A stretch of DNA of 64,000 bases from Bretschneidera sinensis. Its lineage: Eukaryota; Streptophyta; Magnoliopsida; Brassicales; Akaniaceae. Shown piece by piece: positions 11,627 through 24,123 of the stretch; positions within the stretch are counted from its first letter, which is position 1; the number at the start of each line of letters is the position of its first letter. A model generated the notes under the pieces. That model did not search any database and was not told the DNA's origin. It saw only the letters and a list, made by a program, of their open reading frames with translations. The DNA lies in contig CM043700.1 in the NCBI GenBank assembly GCA_023935145.1, forward strand, positions 34,443,456 through 34,507,455. The letters are read 5' to 3'. The position numbers and the translations under genes were made by a program.

Positions 11627-12103
11627 TCATGAGAATCCGTAAAGCGGGGTAAAGACCAGCTCTAATTGGGACTCTCCTAGTTGCATTTGTTGGAAAGTGT
11701 CATAGAACAGAATGTAGGCTGAGCTTCTGTTATCGACCAGGACTCTCCTAACCTTGTGGTTGGCCACGAGGAGAGAAATTACGACAGCACCGTTATGTGG
11801 AGTCTGAAGTCCTTGTAAGTATTCGTCCGAAAAAGAAATGGTTCTGCTCGCCTTATGCCGTTTATAGGGTTCGGAGATGGAAGCTATCGACCTGGCATAA
11901 GACTTCCTGCAGTTGTTGGACATGCCCCCAGCTGCGAGCCCTCCGCAAATGGTCTTGATGATTTTTTCCGTGGGGGCCTCTGGTTTCTTCTGGCTTGGTT
12001 CTTCACGGTTCAGCCCCAGGCTCTTCTGGAGAGGCCACACAGGCCTGTTCCTCTCGAGTGGGTGTTCAGGGCTTCTCCGGGGTTGCTCTGCGAATTTTTC
12101 CAT
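11627..12103 (-). pseudogene. Gypsy aspartic protease region
   Basis: The minus-strand ORF of 158 codons contains 'VRRVLVDNRSSAYILFYDTF'. This aligns with the usual active-site box 'VLVDNGSSADILFYD' of the lineage. The conserved Gly of the D-x-G-S box is Arg and the later Asp is Tyr, so protease activity is unlikely. The upstream part is linker ('CGGLAAGGMSNNCRKSYAR') that normally joins gag to protease. Confidence 0.75.
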
Positions 12104-13284
12104 CCATGATCCAGTAAATTCCTTTAGATATCCTCTGTTAATGAGGGCCTCAATCTGGTTCTTGAGGGCCTTACATTCTTTTGTATCGTGACTGTAGTTT
12201 TTGTGGAACCTACACCAAGTACTTCGATCTTAATTGAGGTTTAGTGGCCTCGGGGGCCACTGTAAGAGACCTTTGTCATGGATCTGCATTAGATTATTGT
12301 TCCTTGACGCATTCAGCGGGGTATAGTTTTCGAATGGCCCAGAGGCCCTGGGTTCAGTTCCGAAGGTTCTGGGGGTTTGAGGCCTGCCTTCGAAAGGTCT
12401 AGGGGCCCTTGGTCTTTCATCGCGAAATGGTCGTTTAGCAGGCTCATGGCCTGGGCTAATGGGGCCTCTCTTCCTTCTTTTCGCGTCTCCTTCTCACTCT
12501 ATACGGAATGCCTAGTTGTCTTCCACCAGCATGTATTTCTTGGCTCGGGCCAAGACTTCACTCATATCAAGGGGTGGGCATCTGGTAAGTTTTGAACTGA
12601 AGATCCCAGATCTTAGCCCATTTTTGAAAGCCAACAGCTGAACGCTAGGATTAAGGTCTGGGATCTCCCATATGGTGGAGTTAACCTTGAAATATAGGCC
12701 TAGAATTTATCTCCTTTTAGCTGGATGATGTTGAACAGAGATTTCAAGGTTTTCTTTGGTCCTTTGCTACTGATAAAATGAGAGGCAAAGACATAACTCA
12801 GCTCTTTAAATGTGCGGATACCTCCTAGTTTCAAACGAGAATACCACGTTCCGGCTGCCTTTTCAAGTGTTAGAGGGAAGGCTCGACACATCACAGGGTC
12901 AGAATGTCTGTGGAGTGTCATCGTGGTTCTGTAGTGCTAAAGGTGATCTAAAGGGTCAGTGGATCCATCATAAGGTTTAATCTGAGGCATTCTAAAATTT
13001 TGCGGGAGGGGGGCCTCGAGGACCTCCCGAGTGAAGGGGGTTCTGCACATCGAGCTCGTCCATGACGTTGTGACCATAGCCTTTAAGAGCTTCATTGATG
13101 CATCCTTCTATGTCCTTGACCCGCCTTCCGAGATCACCACTGTGTTTGGACAAGGGACTTTTTTTGGACCCAGCCATACGGGGCTGGGAAGACGCGGTTG
13201 CGGAACAGCCATCGGTAGAGCGTCTGCGACTACCTAACATAGTATGACTAAGGTTTGGCCGAGGGGGTACTGGTGATGGCTGGT

Positions 13285-14764
13285 GAGCTTGATTGCACTC
13301 AAACTATCACACGGTTATTGTGTATAGATGAGGTGTCGATCCCACGAGGAAACGCGTACTACAAGAGAAATTGTTAACCTTAACACGAACGATAACGATC
13401 AAATGAAAGAATATAAGTTTTGATAATGGAATAACATGAGAGAATTGTGTAAATATAAATGAGAATATAAAAAAACAACAAGGTTCCGGGAATCCTTTTT
13501 AGGTTCGTTGCCTTGTTCCACTCTCGATTCAATTGTTTTTATCTCGATTGCAAGTTTCACATCCCAAACAAGCAATCGAAAAATATTCAATCAAGCACAT
13601 TTATAAACCCTAATGTAATTGATATAGTCTACTCTTTAGTTTCGATTTAAGCACACATGATCTATCTCATAGATTATCAAGAAATGACAATATATCTTAA
13701 TGACAATACCGTAGTAATGGACAATCTATAAGATAAATCTACCAAAATCAATCACATCTAAACAACTTGACATAAGAAGAGCTTGACTAAACTAATGTGG
13801 AGGAGGAAGATGCAATCACCGGATTAAGAGTAAAGTCTCTAATTCATACTTAATCAAAGAGTAAATCATAAACAATATTCAACAATAAATCCTTACAACT
13901 GAATCAATAATGGAATACAAGAACAACAACACCTACGAATTCATCCCTTTGCCTTGTTTGGAGATTAGTTGGCCATGGGGCTCATGGTTGATGAACAATG
14001 TGGAGCTATCCTCTTGATTTCCAGCCTTGAGAGACTTGGAAGAATACTAAATTGGATTGTCGCTGCAAACCCTTAAGGATCTATATATAGACCATAAGGT
14101 TGGGGGGTGTTTTGGACTCAAAAATTGTGATTTAGAAGCCCTAATTGGGTCAAGGAACCGTGTGCGCGCCTAGGTTCCCACTCACCCGCGCCTAGGCGCT
14201 GCCTTCATCCGAGATGGGTAGTGTGTTGGGCGGTTAGGTGCCCTCTTCGCCACGCCGTGGTGCTCACTCTTGGTAGCTTGGTGTCTTCTCTGGACGTTGC
14301 GACACTCTTTTCTCGACGCCTAGGTGCCCACTCTTGGTTGAATGGTGGAGTCTCTAGACGGTGCGATGCCCTATTCTCCATGCCTAGGCACCCACTCTTG
14401 GTTGAATGGTGGAATCTTTGGATGGTGCGGCGCCCTCTTCTCCATGCCTAGGCGCCCATTATTGGTTTGCTATCCAAAAGCTTGTGGACTTTGTGGGCAA
14501 GGCTTGAGGTCTTGACGCACACCAGGCCTTCCGAAACTACTCTGTTCTCGCCGACATACATGAACTTTTGGCATTTTAAACATATATAACTTCATCATCT
14601 CTTTTGAACACAAAGCACCTAAAAATGCATCGAAATAAATCAATGATCCAAGAAGGATACTTTATAATTGCTAAGATAAAAATGAGTAATTGCACCCTAG
14701 ATCAACTTTAATATGCTAACAAATAAGCACAGTTAAGATGCATTTTACGACTCTCATTAGAGCT
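13285..14764 (-). mobile_element. Solo LTR (13290-14759) with 5-bp target duplication
   Basis: The LTR is 1,470 bp, from TGATTGCACTC to CTCATTA. It is flanked by GAGCT at 13285-13289 and 14760-14764. Ends, length and internal blocks relate it to the complete LTR at 6436-7914. The host gag frame resumes when the LTR and one GAGCT are removed. It arose by insertion of a full element followed by LTR-LTR recombination. Confidence 0.92.
14240..14465. repeat. 72-bp tandem repeat inside the solo LTR
   Basis: About three units share 'cccactcttggttgaatggt' and end in a 'gcctaggcgccc'-type palindromic block. The related LTR at 6436-7914 lacks this array. It raises local GC content above the flanking LTR. 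Confidence 0.75.
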
Positions 14765-14982
14765 CCTCCGCGGATCTCAGTGGTTAGGCTGGTCACAAGT
14801 CGCGAGAGTTCTGCAAACTACGCTTGAAAAGTGGCTATGTTGGGGTGTGCCTCTGACTCGGCCGAGGAACTCGTCGCAGTCCTCATTACGCCCTTACCAA
14901 GGTCTCTGACAGGGGTTTTGGGTGGCATGGCAATAAATGAGTTCTTTAAACTTCTTCGTTGTTACTGCAAGCGAGAGATGGT

Positions 14983-15024
14983 GGTTTATAAATGAGAATA
15001 TAAACAAAACAACAAGGTTCTGGG
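14983..15024. repeat. Orphan piece of LTR sequence (about 40 bp)
   Basis: 'taaatgagaatataaacaaa' followed by 'caacaaggttctggga' repeats a block of the solo LTR (13,450-13,490) almost exactly, but no other LTR sequence is nearby. It lies just upstream of the gag start of the Tat-lineage element. Confidence 0.6.
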
Positions 15025-15184
15025 ATGCTCCGAAGCTTAAGTTAGAGCGTGATAAGGTGTATGCAGGGGATGAGCGTTCCCTTATTTTTGTTGTGAAAAG
15101 GCTAATATTTTTTAATGCATACCTGACCTTTTTTTATAGGGCTTTGGAGGCGGTGTTTGTCCTAGGGCGGTGGTGATATGATGC

Positions 15185-15450
15185 CTAGGAGGTCCAGCTT
15201 GGTGGCTGAGGGCTGTTCCCTAAGACTTTTGTCTTGCTGGCTTGATCAGGAGCCATCCAAGTATGAGGGCGGTTAGTCAGCTGACGCCCCAACTTGGTTG
15301 TGTAATGATATTTAAGAGGCCCAGCTGGGTGGCTGGAGACCATTCGTTAAGGCTTCGCCTTGTTGGTTCGATCAGGAGCCGTTCATGTGCTCGAGGTAGT
15401 CTGCTGACCTGACATCCCAACTTGGATAGGCAATGATGGTCTAGAGGGCG
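15185..15450. repeat. Two-unit tandem repeat, about 130 bp each
   Basis: Each unit contains 'ccagctKggtggctg', 'ttggttcgatcaggagcc' or 'ctggcttgatcaggagcc', then 'catcccaacttgg' or a variant. The units start near 15,190 and 15,320. A weaker third start is seen near 15,460. It may belong to the unseen 5' LTR of the Tat-lineage element. No gene. Confidence 0.65.
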
Positions 15451-15619
15451 GTGATGATGTGGAGGTCTAGCTGGGGGTGATAGAGCTCTGAAGGGCGGTT
15501 TATGACCTAGAGGCTTAGCTGTTTGGTCCTGGATTGTCCATGTGTTTCCTTATGTCCTGTCATCAGGAGGGTCCACGTGTTGCCTTCCTATTAATGAGGT
15601 GTTTTATGGCAGTATCACA

Positions 15620-16227
15620 TGTATTTAACAATATCTTTTCTTTTCCTCTTAAAATTAGGATTTTTTATAAGTAATTGTTGGACAAAAAATTCACTACTTG
15701 ACATAAACAAGTTTTTTTTTACAATAAATTAAAATATGATTAAATCATTAAATTAATTTTTTTAGTATACTCAAATAATTAAGATTTAGTTTTACTCTAT
15801 ATAAAAAATTATTTTTAGAAGAAAAAAATTATAACTATAATTATTTGGACTAAATAAAACCCAATTTATAAAACCCAAAATAGCAAAGCTCACTCAATAG
15901 AAGTCCAATGTTAAAAATCTAAGCAAGTTAAGTATAAAAAACAAACTTAATTATAATATCTATAATCTATATTCTATATTCTACAATCAAACAATTCAAT
16001 TATAATTAGAAGAGTATTTAAGTATACATTTCCACACATGTAAAAGTAGTATCTCACAAATTGATATCACTAGAAAAAACACCCGTACTTGATAATTATC
16101 TTTTCTTTTCCTTTTAAAATTAGGATTTTGACAAAAAAATATTATTTTATATAAACAAGTTCTTTTGTGAAAGAATAAATTATTATGTAACTAAATCAAT
16201 TAAATTAACACTTTAGTTTCCTCAAAT
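15620..16227. repeat. AT-rich intergenic DNA with a diverged direct repeat
   Basis: The block starting 'atcttttcttttcc' with 'ttaaaattaggatttt' and 'ataaacaagtt' occurs at about 15,632 and again at about 16,090. 'caaataattaagatttagtt' appears at about 15,772 and 16,662. No coding sequence or RNA gene is seen. Confidence 0.55.
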
Positions 16228-16665
16228 TAGGAATGTTCACTAAACGGTTAAAATCGATTAACCGACTATATCGATCCGATTTGGTTAATTGGTTAAATCT
16301 GTTAACAAAATAAGATATATCAGTTAATTGGTTGGTTAGTGGTTAAATTTTTTTTTAACTGTTTTGACCGTTTAACCGATTAGAAAAATAATTAATATTA
16401 ATAATATGTTAAATATAAATATAATATATAATAAACTAAAAAAATATTAAGTATAAATTAAATATATAATATATAATAAATTAAAAAAACTTAATTATAT
16501 AAACAGTGTCAGTTAACCGATCAACCGACCATACCAACCGAAATTAATTTAATCGGTTAATGTTGAAATACTTAGATTAATTTGGTTGAAATGGTTAAAA
16601 AAAATTTGACCCATTAAAATTTTTAACCGACTATTTTTGACCGTTTGCACACTCTTACTTCAAAT
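16220..16665. mobile_element. hAT-type MITE (16228-16657) with 8-bp target duplication
   Basis: The 430-bp element has imperfect inverted ends, 'taggaatgttcactaaacgg' on the left and 'ccgtttgcacactctta' on the right. Target copies are CCTCAAAT (16220-16227) and CTTCAAAT (16658-16665), with one mismatch. The interior has many 'ggttaa' / 'ttaaccg' inverted motifs and no ORF. The 8-bp duplication and the T-A-G-start ends fit non-autonomous hAT elements. Confidence 0.75.
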
Positions 16666-17749
16666 AATTAAGATTTAGTTTTATTATATATAAACAAGTT
16701 TTTTATAGAATAAAAACATAATTATTCTATACGAACAAGTTTTTACAAAAACAAGTAATCAATTTGTAATTAAATTCATTAAATTAATAAAAAAAATTAT
16801 TACGCTTAAATTTAAGATATTTTTTACTTATTTAAATCAAATCATGCTCTTCTATATCGATGAGGACAAAAAATTCTCTTTCACTTCAAAAAAGACACGA
16901 TTGAACCATTGTTTTATTTTATTAATGATTAGCTGACCATGTTTATTAGATGAACAAATGATTGAATTCATTTTTTATTTATTTTATAGCGAAGATCTAA
17001 CGTATATACCTTTAATTCTTACCCACATAAACATTGACGGATTCTGAACTATATTTTTTAGGGGGCCACACAGAAAATATGTATTTTTATGAAAATGGAT
17101 TTATTATTTTATGTGTATGTTTTTTCATAAGAACTTTATTGTTTTTATTGAGGGTACGAATTATGTAAATTATTTTTTTATTAAATTGATTTGTAATGGG
17201 CTATCCTATTGAAAAATGTTATTACTATTTTATCATAAACTTACTTCTAAAAATAAAGAAAACCAACAAACTTAGTATTTACTTACAAAATTAAATGGTG
17301 TCTCAACTTATGGGTATACATCACGAGTTGAAAAACAAGAATTAAAAAAAAAAGAATGAACAAAGTCTTTAATGTTTACTTTTATTTGATATTAAGTTTG
17401 TATGTTATTTTATTAGTATCAAGTACTTATAATGGATAATTTAAAAAAGGATAAATACACCACTCAAATATTAAAGCATATGTATAATTTAATTAGATTA
17501 AGTAAAAAAGATACGCTTTGATTTTGTAATTTTTATATATTTATTATATGTAAATTATTTAGAATATTAATATTCTAAACATTTTACTTTAAGCCAGTCA
17601 CAAGTATATTAAGTATAATATATTTTTAAGTTAAATAATATGAAAGAAATCTTGAAATGGCCCAATTCAAATTTTATGCCTATGCCATATTGTCATGAGC
17701 CTAAGACTAGCAATGTGCCCAATATGTTCAAGGCAGTCAGGGCATTCTC
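16666..17749. other. AT-rich intergenic DNA, nothing recognised
   Basis: Low-GC sequence with short A/T runs. No ORF of recognisable origin, RNA gene or repeat boundary was seen. It ends where the duplicated segment begins. Confidence 0.5.
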
Positions 17750-19430
17750 AGTCTATAGAGTAGGCATGACGTGTAAGATGAGTCTTCTCTTTTGGTACAT
17801 TGGTGGGAGGGAGGTCGGATCCAGATCTCTTATATGGAGGATCCGGAAATAACTACTTAGCCAAAAGGCTCTGATCAAGATGAGTCTTTTTGTTTCAAAA
17901 TAATCTGTAATAATGATATGATAATCATTTGTGGTGTAAATCGAGCCCACAAGATGTTTAAGGTGGGTGTTTTAACTTCATAATGTTATGTACACTATCT
18001 TTGAAGCAAAACACATGTAGTAAACAAAATATTCAAAGTAAAGTTAATTTAGTTAATGAGTCATTAATAATTCAATCTTCCTCAACTATGTTGTGGTGGA
18101 TTCTTAAACAAAAGGAATGATGATAGCTAGTTTGTTTCAAGGTCTTAGAAGTTTAGATGTGTCAACTACTTTAGGAAATAACAAAAATTATCATTTGGTG
18201 CTTTGATTATAAAATATAAATTTATATTCCATTTGAAGGTTTAACGCAATCAAAGTTGTTGTCAAAGGAAGCTGCCTAACTAGACATTTGTTTAAAACCC
18301 CACTAAGTTTCAGTTTAGGCTCATTTTTTTGTCATTTGTTGTGAGTACCTAATATATATTGTGCAACACGTTCTTGAAGGTTATTCCATTTTCTATTTAC
18401 TTTTTTTTAAACAGTATTACATAGAAATCATAGTATAAAGCGAAATAAATTGTCAATGCAACAACTAATGTCATGTCTTTTTATGTTATTAATTTTTTAT
18501 GAAAAATTATCTAGATTAATCATAACTTCAACAACCAAGCATAGTGACATTGGCACTTATTATTAAATTTTGGCATGTAGATACTTCTAAGAAGAAAGAA
18601 AGTTTGGCATGTAAATAATGTGGCTTACCCTTTGCTGAAAAATAATATACATCTTGTATTGGAGAAAATTAGAATTTTTTTTTTGTTTTTTTTATATTGA
18701 AGGATGATTTCTTTATCGTGTATTGTAGAGCTGGAACATCTCTTGTTCTTTTGTATAACATTTAGGAGGGTAAGCCGTTAAAGGAAAGGATAGGAAATTC
18801 CCCTTTGATAATCATCTGTTATTTGAGAGGGTAGCCTATCAAGGGGAAGAATGAGATGCTTCAATGCTCATAAAGTTCATTGTAAACTTTTACTTTCTGT
18901 ACTTTGATTCCACTCATTCCCAAGCATTGTTTTTTGCATTATATACAAGTTTATACATAGTTAAATTTATTTATTTAGAAAATTTGTCGATTTTATAGGT
19001 CTCAAGTAGATATTTCATCTTTAGTACTTGGGTTGGAGGCTTTGGTAGGGAGCTTTCGATGATTGCATGAGCATTCAAGGGTATTCCCTTCTCTCACTAA
19101 CAGTTAATTCTATAATTTCCATTTCTTGGTTTTTGTAGAAACTTGTTGCTTCCATTTAAAATACTTTGTTGTTTAAAGAGTTTAGGGTGTTGAATTATTG
19201 GATGATGATTTGATTGTCACTTGCGTCTATTTGGTTCAAGATTATAATGAGATATGATTAGAATTAACATATGATAGGATAATGAGAGATTAAAGGGGTA
19301 ACCTTAATCCTATGTTTGGTTCACGAGACTGTTGGATTGAGGCTAAAGTGTGATAAGAAGTTTAATTACCAAAATATAAAATACACTATTACTATTCATC
19401 ATTCTTAATAATCTCTAATTTCTTTACAAA
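17750..19430. other. Noncoding flank of unit 1
   Basis: It is nearly identical to 38,624-40,300. No ORF with protein similarity was seen. A pair of 'ctatttggttcaagattata' / 'tatgtttggttcacgaga' blocks (19,227 and 19,310) could be transposon-like, but no clean terminal repeat was found. Confidence 0.5.
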
Positions 19431-19970
19431 CACTAAAATTTAATTATTCTTATTATATTTTTACTATTATAATTATTATAATAATAAATAATAGTTATTA
19501 TGAAATTATTACTTTTATCATCATAATTATAATAATTATTATTATAATTAATAATCAATATTATAAGCATTATTATTATTATGATTATTATTATCATTAA
19601 TATAATTATATTACACGATTATTATCAGTATTATTATAATTATTAATATATTATATATTAATATAAATATTATAGTAATAATAGTTATTTACATTATCAT
19701 TATTATAATTATTACTATTTAATTATTTTATCATAATCATTAAAAGTATTATTACATTTACTATCATTATAATTATAATTATTTATTATTATTATAATTC
19801 CAATTTTAATATGAATAAATAATAATTATTGTTATTATTATCATCATAATTATAATTATAATGATAATAATTATCATTATCATTATTATTAATATTATAA
19901 AAATATAAGAAAATTAAGATAATAATATTATGAAATATTATTATTATCAATATTATTATAAAAATACTTC
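19430..19970. repeat. ATT/ATA low-complexity tract, unit 1
   Basis: Over 500 bp consist almost only of interspersed 'attatt', 'ataatt' and 'tatcat' motifs. It is matched by 40,310-40,785 with indels. It lies immediately before the first satellite monomer. Confidence 0.85.
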
Positions 19971-21929
19971 AGTGGTTCCTTTCCGGGGTTTTCTAAAGGA
20001 AATACAAATTCTGAATTCTAATTGCAATTGAATTCATTATGGGAAACATTGTATTTTTTCTCTTCGATGCTGCCTTTAATTTGGTTTTTTGAAGGAAGAC
20101 CAGTTATGAATTCTAATTGTAATTGAATTCATTATGGGAAACATTGTATTTTTTTGCCCCTTTGGTGGTGTCTGTCCCTTTGTTTTTTGAAGAAAGACTA
20201 ATTCTGAATTCTAATTCTAATTGAATTTCATGCTGGCAAAGATTGTATTATTTTGTCCCTTTGGTGGTGCCTTTCAGTTGGTTTTATGAAGGAAAGATTG
20301 ATTTTGAATTCTAATTGCAATTGAATTCATTCTTGAAAACATTATGTTTTTCTATCCCTTTGGTGGTGCTTATTCCTTTGTTTTCTAAAGAAAGACTTAT
20401 TCCAAATTCTAATTGAATTCCATGCTAGCCAAGATTGTATTATTTTGTCCCTTCGTTGGTGCTTGGTCATTGTACAAATTCTAAGTTCTAGGCGCAATTG
20501 AATTCCATCCCGGCAAACATTATACTTTTGTCCCTTCATAATGCCTTTTCACTGGCTTTCTGAAAGAAAAAATAATTTTGAATTCTAGTTGCAAATGAAT
20601 TCGATGCTTAGGAACATTATATTCTTGTCCCTTCGGTTGTGCCTTTCAGTTGGTTTTCTGAAGGCGGAAGGAAAGTCTTATTCTGAATTCTAATTGAATT
20701 CATTGTTGAGAAAGACTGTATTATTTTGTGCCTTCGGTGGTTCATTTCTGTTGGTTTTCTAAATAAGACTAATTCAGAATTCTAATTCTAATTGAATTCA
20801 ATATTCGCAAGGATTCAAATAAATTCCATGCTAACAATGTATTCTTGTCCTTTCGGTGGGCCTTCCTGTTGGTTTTATGAAGGAAAGACTTTTTGAATTC
20901 TAATTTCAATTGAACTATTTATGGGAAACATTGTATTCTATTGGTCCCTTTGGTGGTGCCTGCATGTTGGTTTTATGAAGCAAGGTTTATAATGAATTCT
21001 AATTATAATTGAATTCCATTATGGGAAAGATTGTATTATTTAATCCCGATGGTGCCTTTCTGTTAGTTTTCTGAAGGAAAGATTAATCCTGAATTCTAAT
21101 TATAGTTGAATTCATTGTGAGAAACATTGTTTTTTTTGTACCTTTGGTGGTCCATGTCCCTTTGTTTTTTGAAGAAAGATCAACTCTGAATTCTAATTCT
21201 ATATGAATTCCATGTTGGCAAAGATTCAAATGATTTTCATGTTGACAAACATCGTATTCTTTGGTCCTTTCAGTGGTGCCTTCCTGTTGGTTTTCTAAAG
21301 GAAAGACTAATTCTGAATTCTAATTTGCACTTGAATTCATTATGGTAAACATTATGTTTTTTTGTCCCTTCGGTAGTCCTTGTCTCTTTGTTATTTGAAG
21401 AAAGACTAATTCTGAATTTAAATCAAATTAAATTCCATGCTGGTAAAGATTCAAATGAATTTCATGCATATTGTTTTGTCCCTTCGGTTGTGCATTCCTG
21501 GTGGCTTTGAATTATTTATGGGAAACATTGTATTCTTTTGGTCCCTTCGATTGTGCATGTCTGTTGGTTTTCTGACGAGAGGCTTATTCTAAATTCTAAT
21601 TCTAATTGAATTCCATGCTGGAAAAGCTGTATTATTGTCCCTTCGGTGGTGCATTTCTGTTAGTTTTTTGAAGGAAAGACTAATTCTGAATTCTATGTGC
21701 ACTTGAATTCATTATGGTAAACATTATGTTTTTTTGTCTCTTCGGTAGTCCTTGTCCTTTTGTCATTTGAAGAAAGACTAATTCTGAATTCTAAATCAAA
21801 TTGAATTCCATGCTGGCAAAGATTCAAATGAATTTTATGCAGATACACATCGTTTTGTTTTTTCCCTTCAGTGGTGCTTTCCTGGTGGTTTTGAATTATT
21901 TATGGGAAACATTGTGTTCTTTTGGTCCC

Positions 21930-22136
21930 AAAGATATTTTAGAGGTTCATAAAGGTCCATTTACAAGTCAAGGCCATAAAGAACTATATGAAATCCTAAC
22001 AACATCATGGCATGCTCAGTTATCTCTTAACCTAGCTATGTTAGGCTCTTTAACCATTGTTGTAGCTCACCATATGTATTCCATGCCCCTTATCCATATC
22101 TAGCTACTGATTATGGTACAGAAATGTCATTGTTCA
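21930..22136 (+). pseudogene. psaA: psaA fragment, copy 1
   Basis: This is a fragment of the plastid photosystem I P700 apoprotein A1 gene (about 70 of about 750 codons), from '[11 protein letters not shown]' to the region of 'YPYLATDYG'. One C is missing in the run after 'ccatg', so the frame is lost there ('MPLIHI'). It is flanked on both sides by satellite monomers. Confidence 0.9.
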
Positions 22137-22384
22137 TGTCTGTTGGTTTTCTGACGAGAGGCTTATTCTAAATTCTAATTCTAATTGAATTTCATGCTAG
22201 AAAAGCTGTATTATTGTCCCTTCGGTGGTGAATTTCTGTTAGTTTTTTGAAGGAAAGACTAATTCTGAATTCTATTTGCACTTAAATTCATTATAGTAAA
22301 CATTATGTATTGTTTTGTACCTTTGGTGGTGCATTCCTGGTGGTTTTGAATTATTTATGGGAAACATTGTATTCTTTTGGTCTC

Positions 22385-22591
22385 AAAGATATTTTAAAGA
22401 TTCATAAAGGTCCATTTACAGGTCAAGGTCATAAAGGACTATATGAAATCTTAACAACATCATGGCATGCTCAATTATCTCTTAACCTAGCTATGTTAGG
22501 CTCTTTAACGATTGTTGTAGCTCACCGTATGTATTCCATGCCCCCTATCCATATCTAGCTACTGATTATGGTACAGAAATGTCATTGTTCA
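22385..22591 (+). pseudogene. psaA: psaA fragment, copy 2
   Basis: It starts '[11 protein letters not shown]' (changes E-to-K and V-to-I). A 1-bp loss in 'ccccctatcc' shifts the frame before the end. It lies only 455 bp after copy 1, so a partial unit separates them. Confidence 0.9.
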
Positions 22592-23335
22592 TGTATGTTG
22601 GTTTTCTAAAGAGAGACTTATTTTGAGTTCTAATTCTAATTGAATTCCATGCTGTAAAAGTTGTATTATTGTCCCTTCGGTTGCGCTTTTCTGTTTGTTT
22701 TTTGAAGGAAAGACTAATTCTGAATTCTAATTTGCACTTGAATTCATTATGGTAAACATAATGTTTTTTTGTCCCTTCGGTGGTCCTTGTCCCTTTGTGA
22801 TTTGAAGAAAGACTAATTCTGAATTCTAAATCAAATTGAATTCCATGCTGGTAAAGATTCAAATGAATTCATGCATATTGTTTTGTCCCTTCGGTGGTGC
22901 ATTCCTTGTGGTTTTAAATTATTTATGTAAAGAATTGTATTCTTTTAGTCCCTTCGATTGTGCATATCTGTTGGTTTTCTGACGAGAGACTTATTCTAAT
23001 TTCTAATTCTAATTGAATTCCATGATGGAAAAGTTGTATTATTGTCCCTTCGGTGGTGCTTTTTTGTTGGTTTTTTGAAGGAAAGACTAATTCTGAAGTC
23101 ATTTGCACTTGAATTCATTTTGGTAAACATTATGGTTTTTTGTCCATTCGGTGGTCCTTGTCCCTTTGTCATTTGAAGAAAGACTAATTCTGAATTCCAA
23201 ATCAAATTGAATTCCCTGTTGGCAAAGATTCAAATGAATTTCATGCAGGCAAACATCATATTGTTTTATCCCTTTGGTGGGGCATTCCTGGTGGTTTTGA
23301 ATTTTTTATGGGAAAATTTTTATTCTTTTGTTCCC

Positions 23336-23543
23336 AAAGATATTTTAGAGGTTCATAAAGTTCCATTTACAGGTCAAGGCCATAAAGGACTATATGAAAT
23401 CCTAACAACATCATGGCATGCTCAATTATCTCTTAACCTAGCTATATTAGGCTCTTTAACCATTGTTGTAGCTCACCATATGTATTACATGCCCCCTTAT
23501 CCATATCTACCTACTGATTATGGTACAAAACTGCCATTGTTCA
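23336..23543 (+). pseudogene. psaA: psaA fragment, copy 3
   Basis: The fragment is open throughout and part of a 119-codon chimeric ORF (23207-23566). Local changes are 'HKVPF' and 'MYYMPP'. It lies 951 bp after copy 2. Confidence 0.9.
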
Positions 23544-23915
23544 TGTCTATTGGTTTTCTGAAATGAGACTTATTACGAGTTGTAATTCTAATTGAATTCC
23601 ATGTTGGAAAAGTTGTATTATTATCCCTTCGGTGGTGCATTTCTATTGGTTTTTTGAAGGAAAGACTAATTCTGAATTATATTTGCACTTGAATTCATTA
23701 TGGTAAACATTATGTTTTTTTGTCCCTTTGGTGGTCCTTGTTCCTTTGTCATTTGAAGAAAGACTAATTTTGAATTCTAAATCAAATTGAATTCCATGCT
23801 GGCAAAGATTCAAATGAATTTCATGGAGGTAAACATCGTCTTTTTTTGTCTCTTCGATGGTGCATTCCTAGTGGTTTTGAATTATTTATGGGCAACATTG
23901 TATTCTTTTGGTCCC

Positions 23916-24123
23916 AATGATATTTTAGAGGTTCATAAAGGTCCATTTACAGGTCAAGGCCATAAAAGTCTATATGAAATCCTAACAACATCATGGCATG
24001 CTCAATTATCTCTTAACCTAGCTATGTCAGGCTCTTTAACGATTGTTTTAGCTCACCATATCTATTCCATGCCCCCTTATCCATATCTAGCTACTGATTA
24101 TGGTACAGAACTGTCATTGTTCA
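23916..24123 (+). pseudogene. psaA: psaA fragment, copy 4
   Basis: Open, within a 123-codon chimeric ORF (23787-24158). It starts 'NDILEV', a change shared with copy 7. It lies 580 bp after copy 3, meaning two P-units are adjacent with no N-unit between. Confidence 0.9.

Larger units (their letters stand above)
12104..14928 (-). pseudogene. Gag of the Tat-lineage element, split by a solo LTR
   Basis: The start ATG (minus, 14928-14926) gives MPPKTPVRDLGKGVMR. After about 36 codons there is a stop (TAG). The frame then runs on to '...TEIRGGA' at 14765, where the solo LTR interrupts it. If the LTR and one GAGCT are removed, the same frame continues into 'HQPSPVPPRPN' and 'MLGSRRRSTDGC' (13240). 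The gag core is at 12700-12921 ('CRAFPLTLEKAAGTWYSRL', 'FKELSYVFASHFI'). From 12,700 to 12,104 the reading is heavily broken. Confidence 0.75.
7915..14980 (-). mobile_element. Ty3/gypsy retrotransposon, Tat lineage, degenerate
   Basis: On the minus strand the order is gag (from 14928), protease, reverse transcriptase, RNase H/connection, a second RNase H, then integrase (to about 7966). The extra RNase H between RT and integrase is typical of Tat-lineage elements. Every domain carries stops or frameshifts. A solo LTR splits gag. The element's own LTRs were not identified: its 3' side runs into the gag-only element, and the 5' side may lie in 15,025-15,620. Confidence 0.8.

Noticed and set aside
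14221..14451. Small plus-strand protein gene
   Set aside because: It is an ORF through the 72-bp repeat within the solo LTR.
22566..22862. Recurrent minus-strand ORFs with '[20 protein letters not shown]' text
   Set aside because: They recur in most units because they read the opposite strand of the satellite. No start context or similarity supports a gene.
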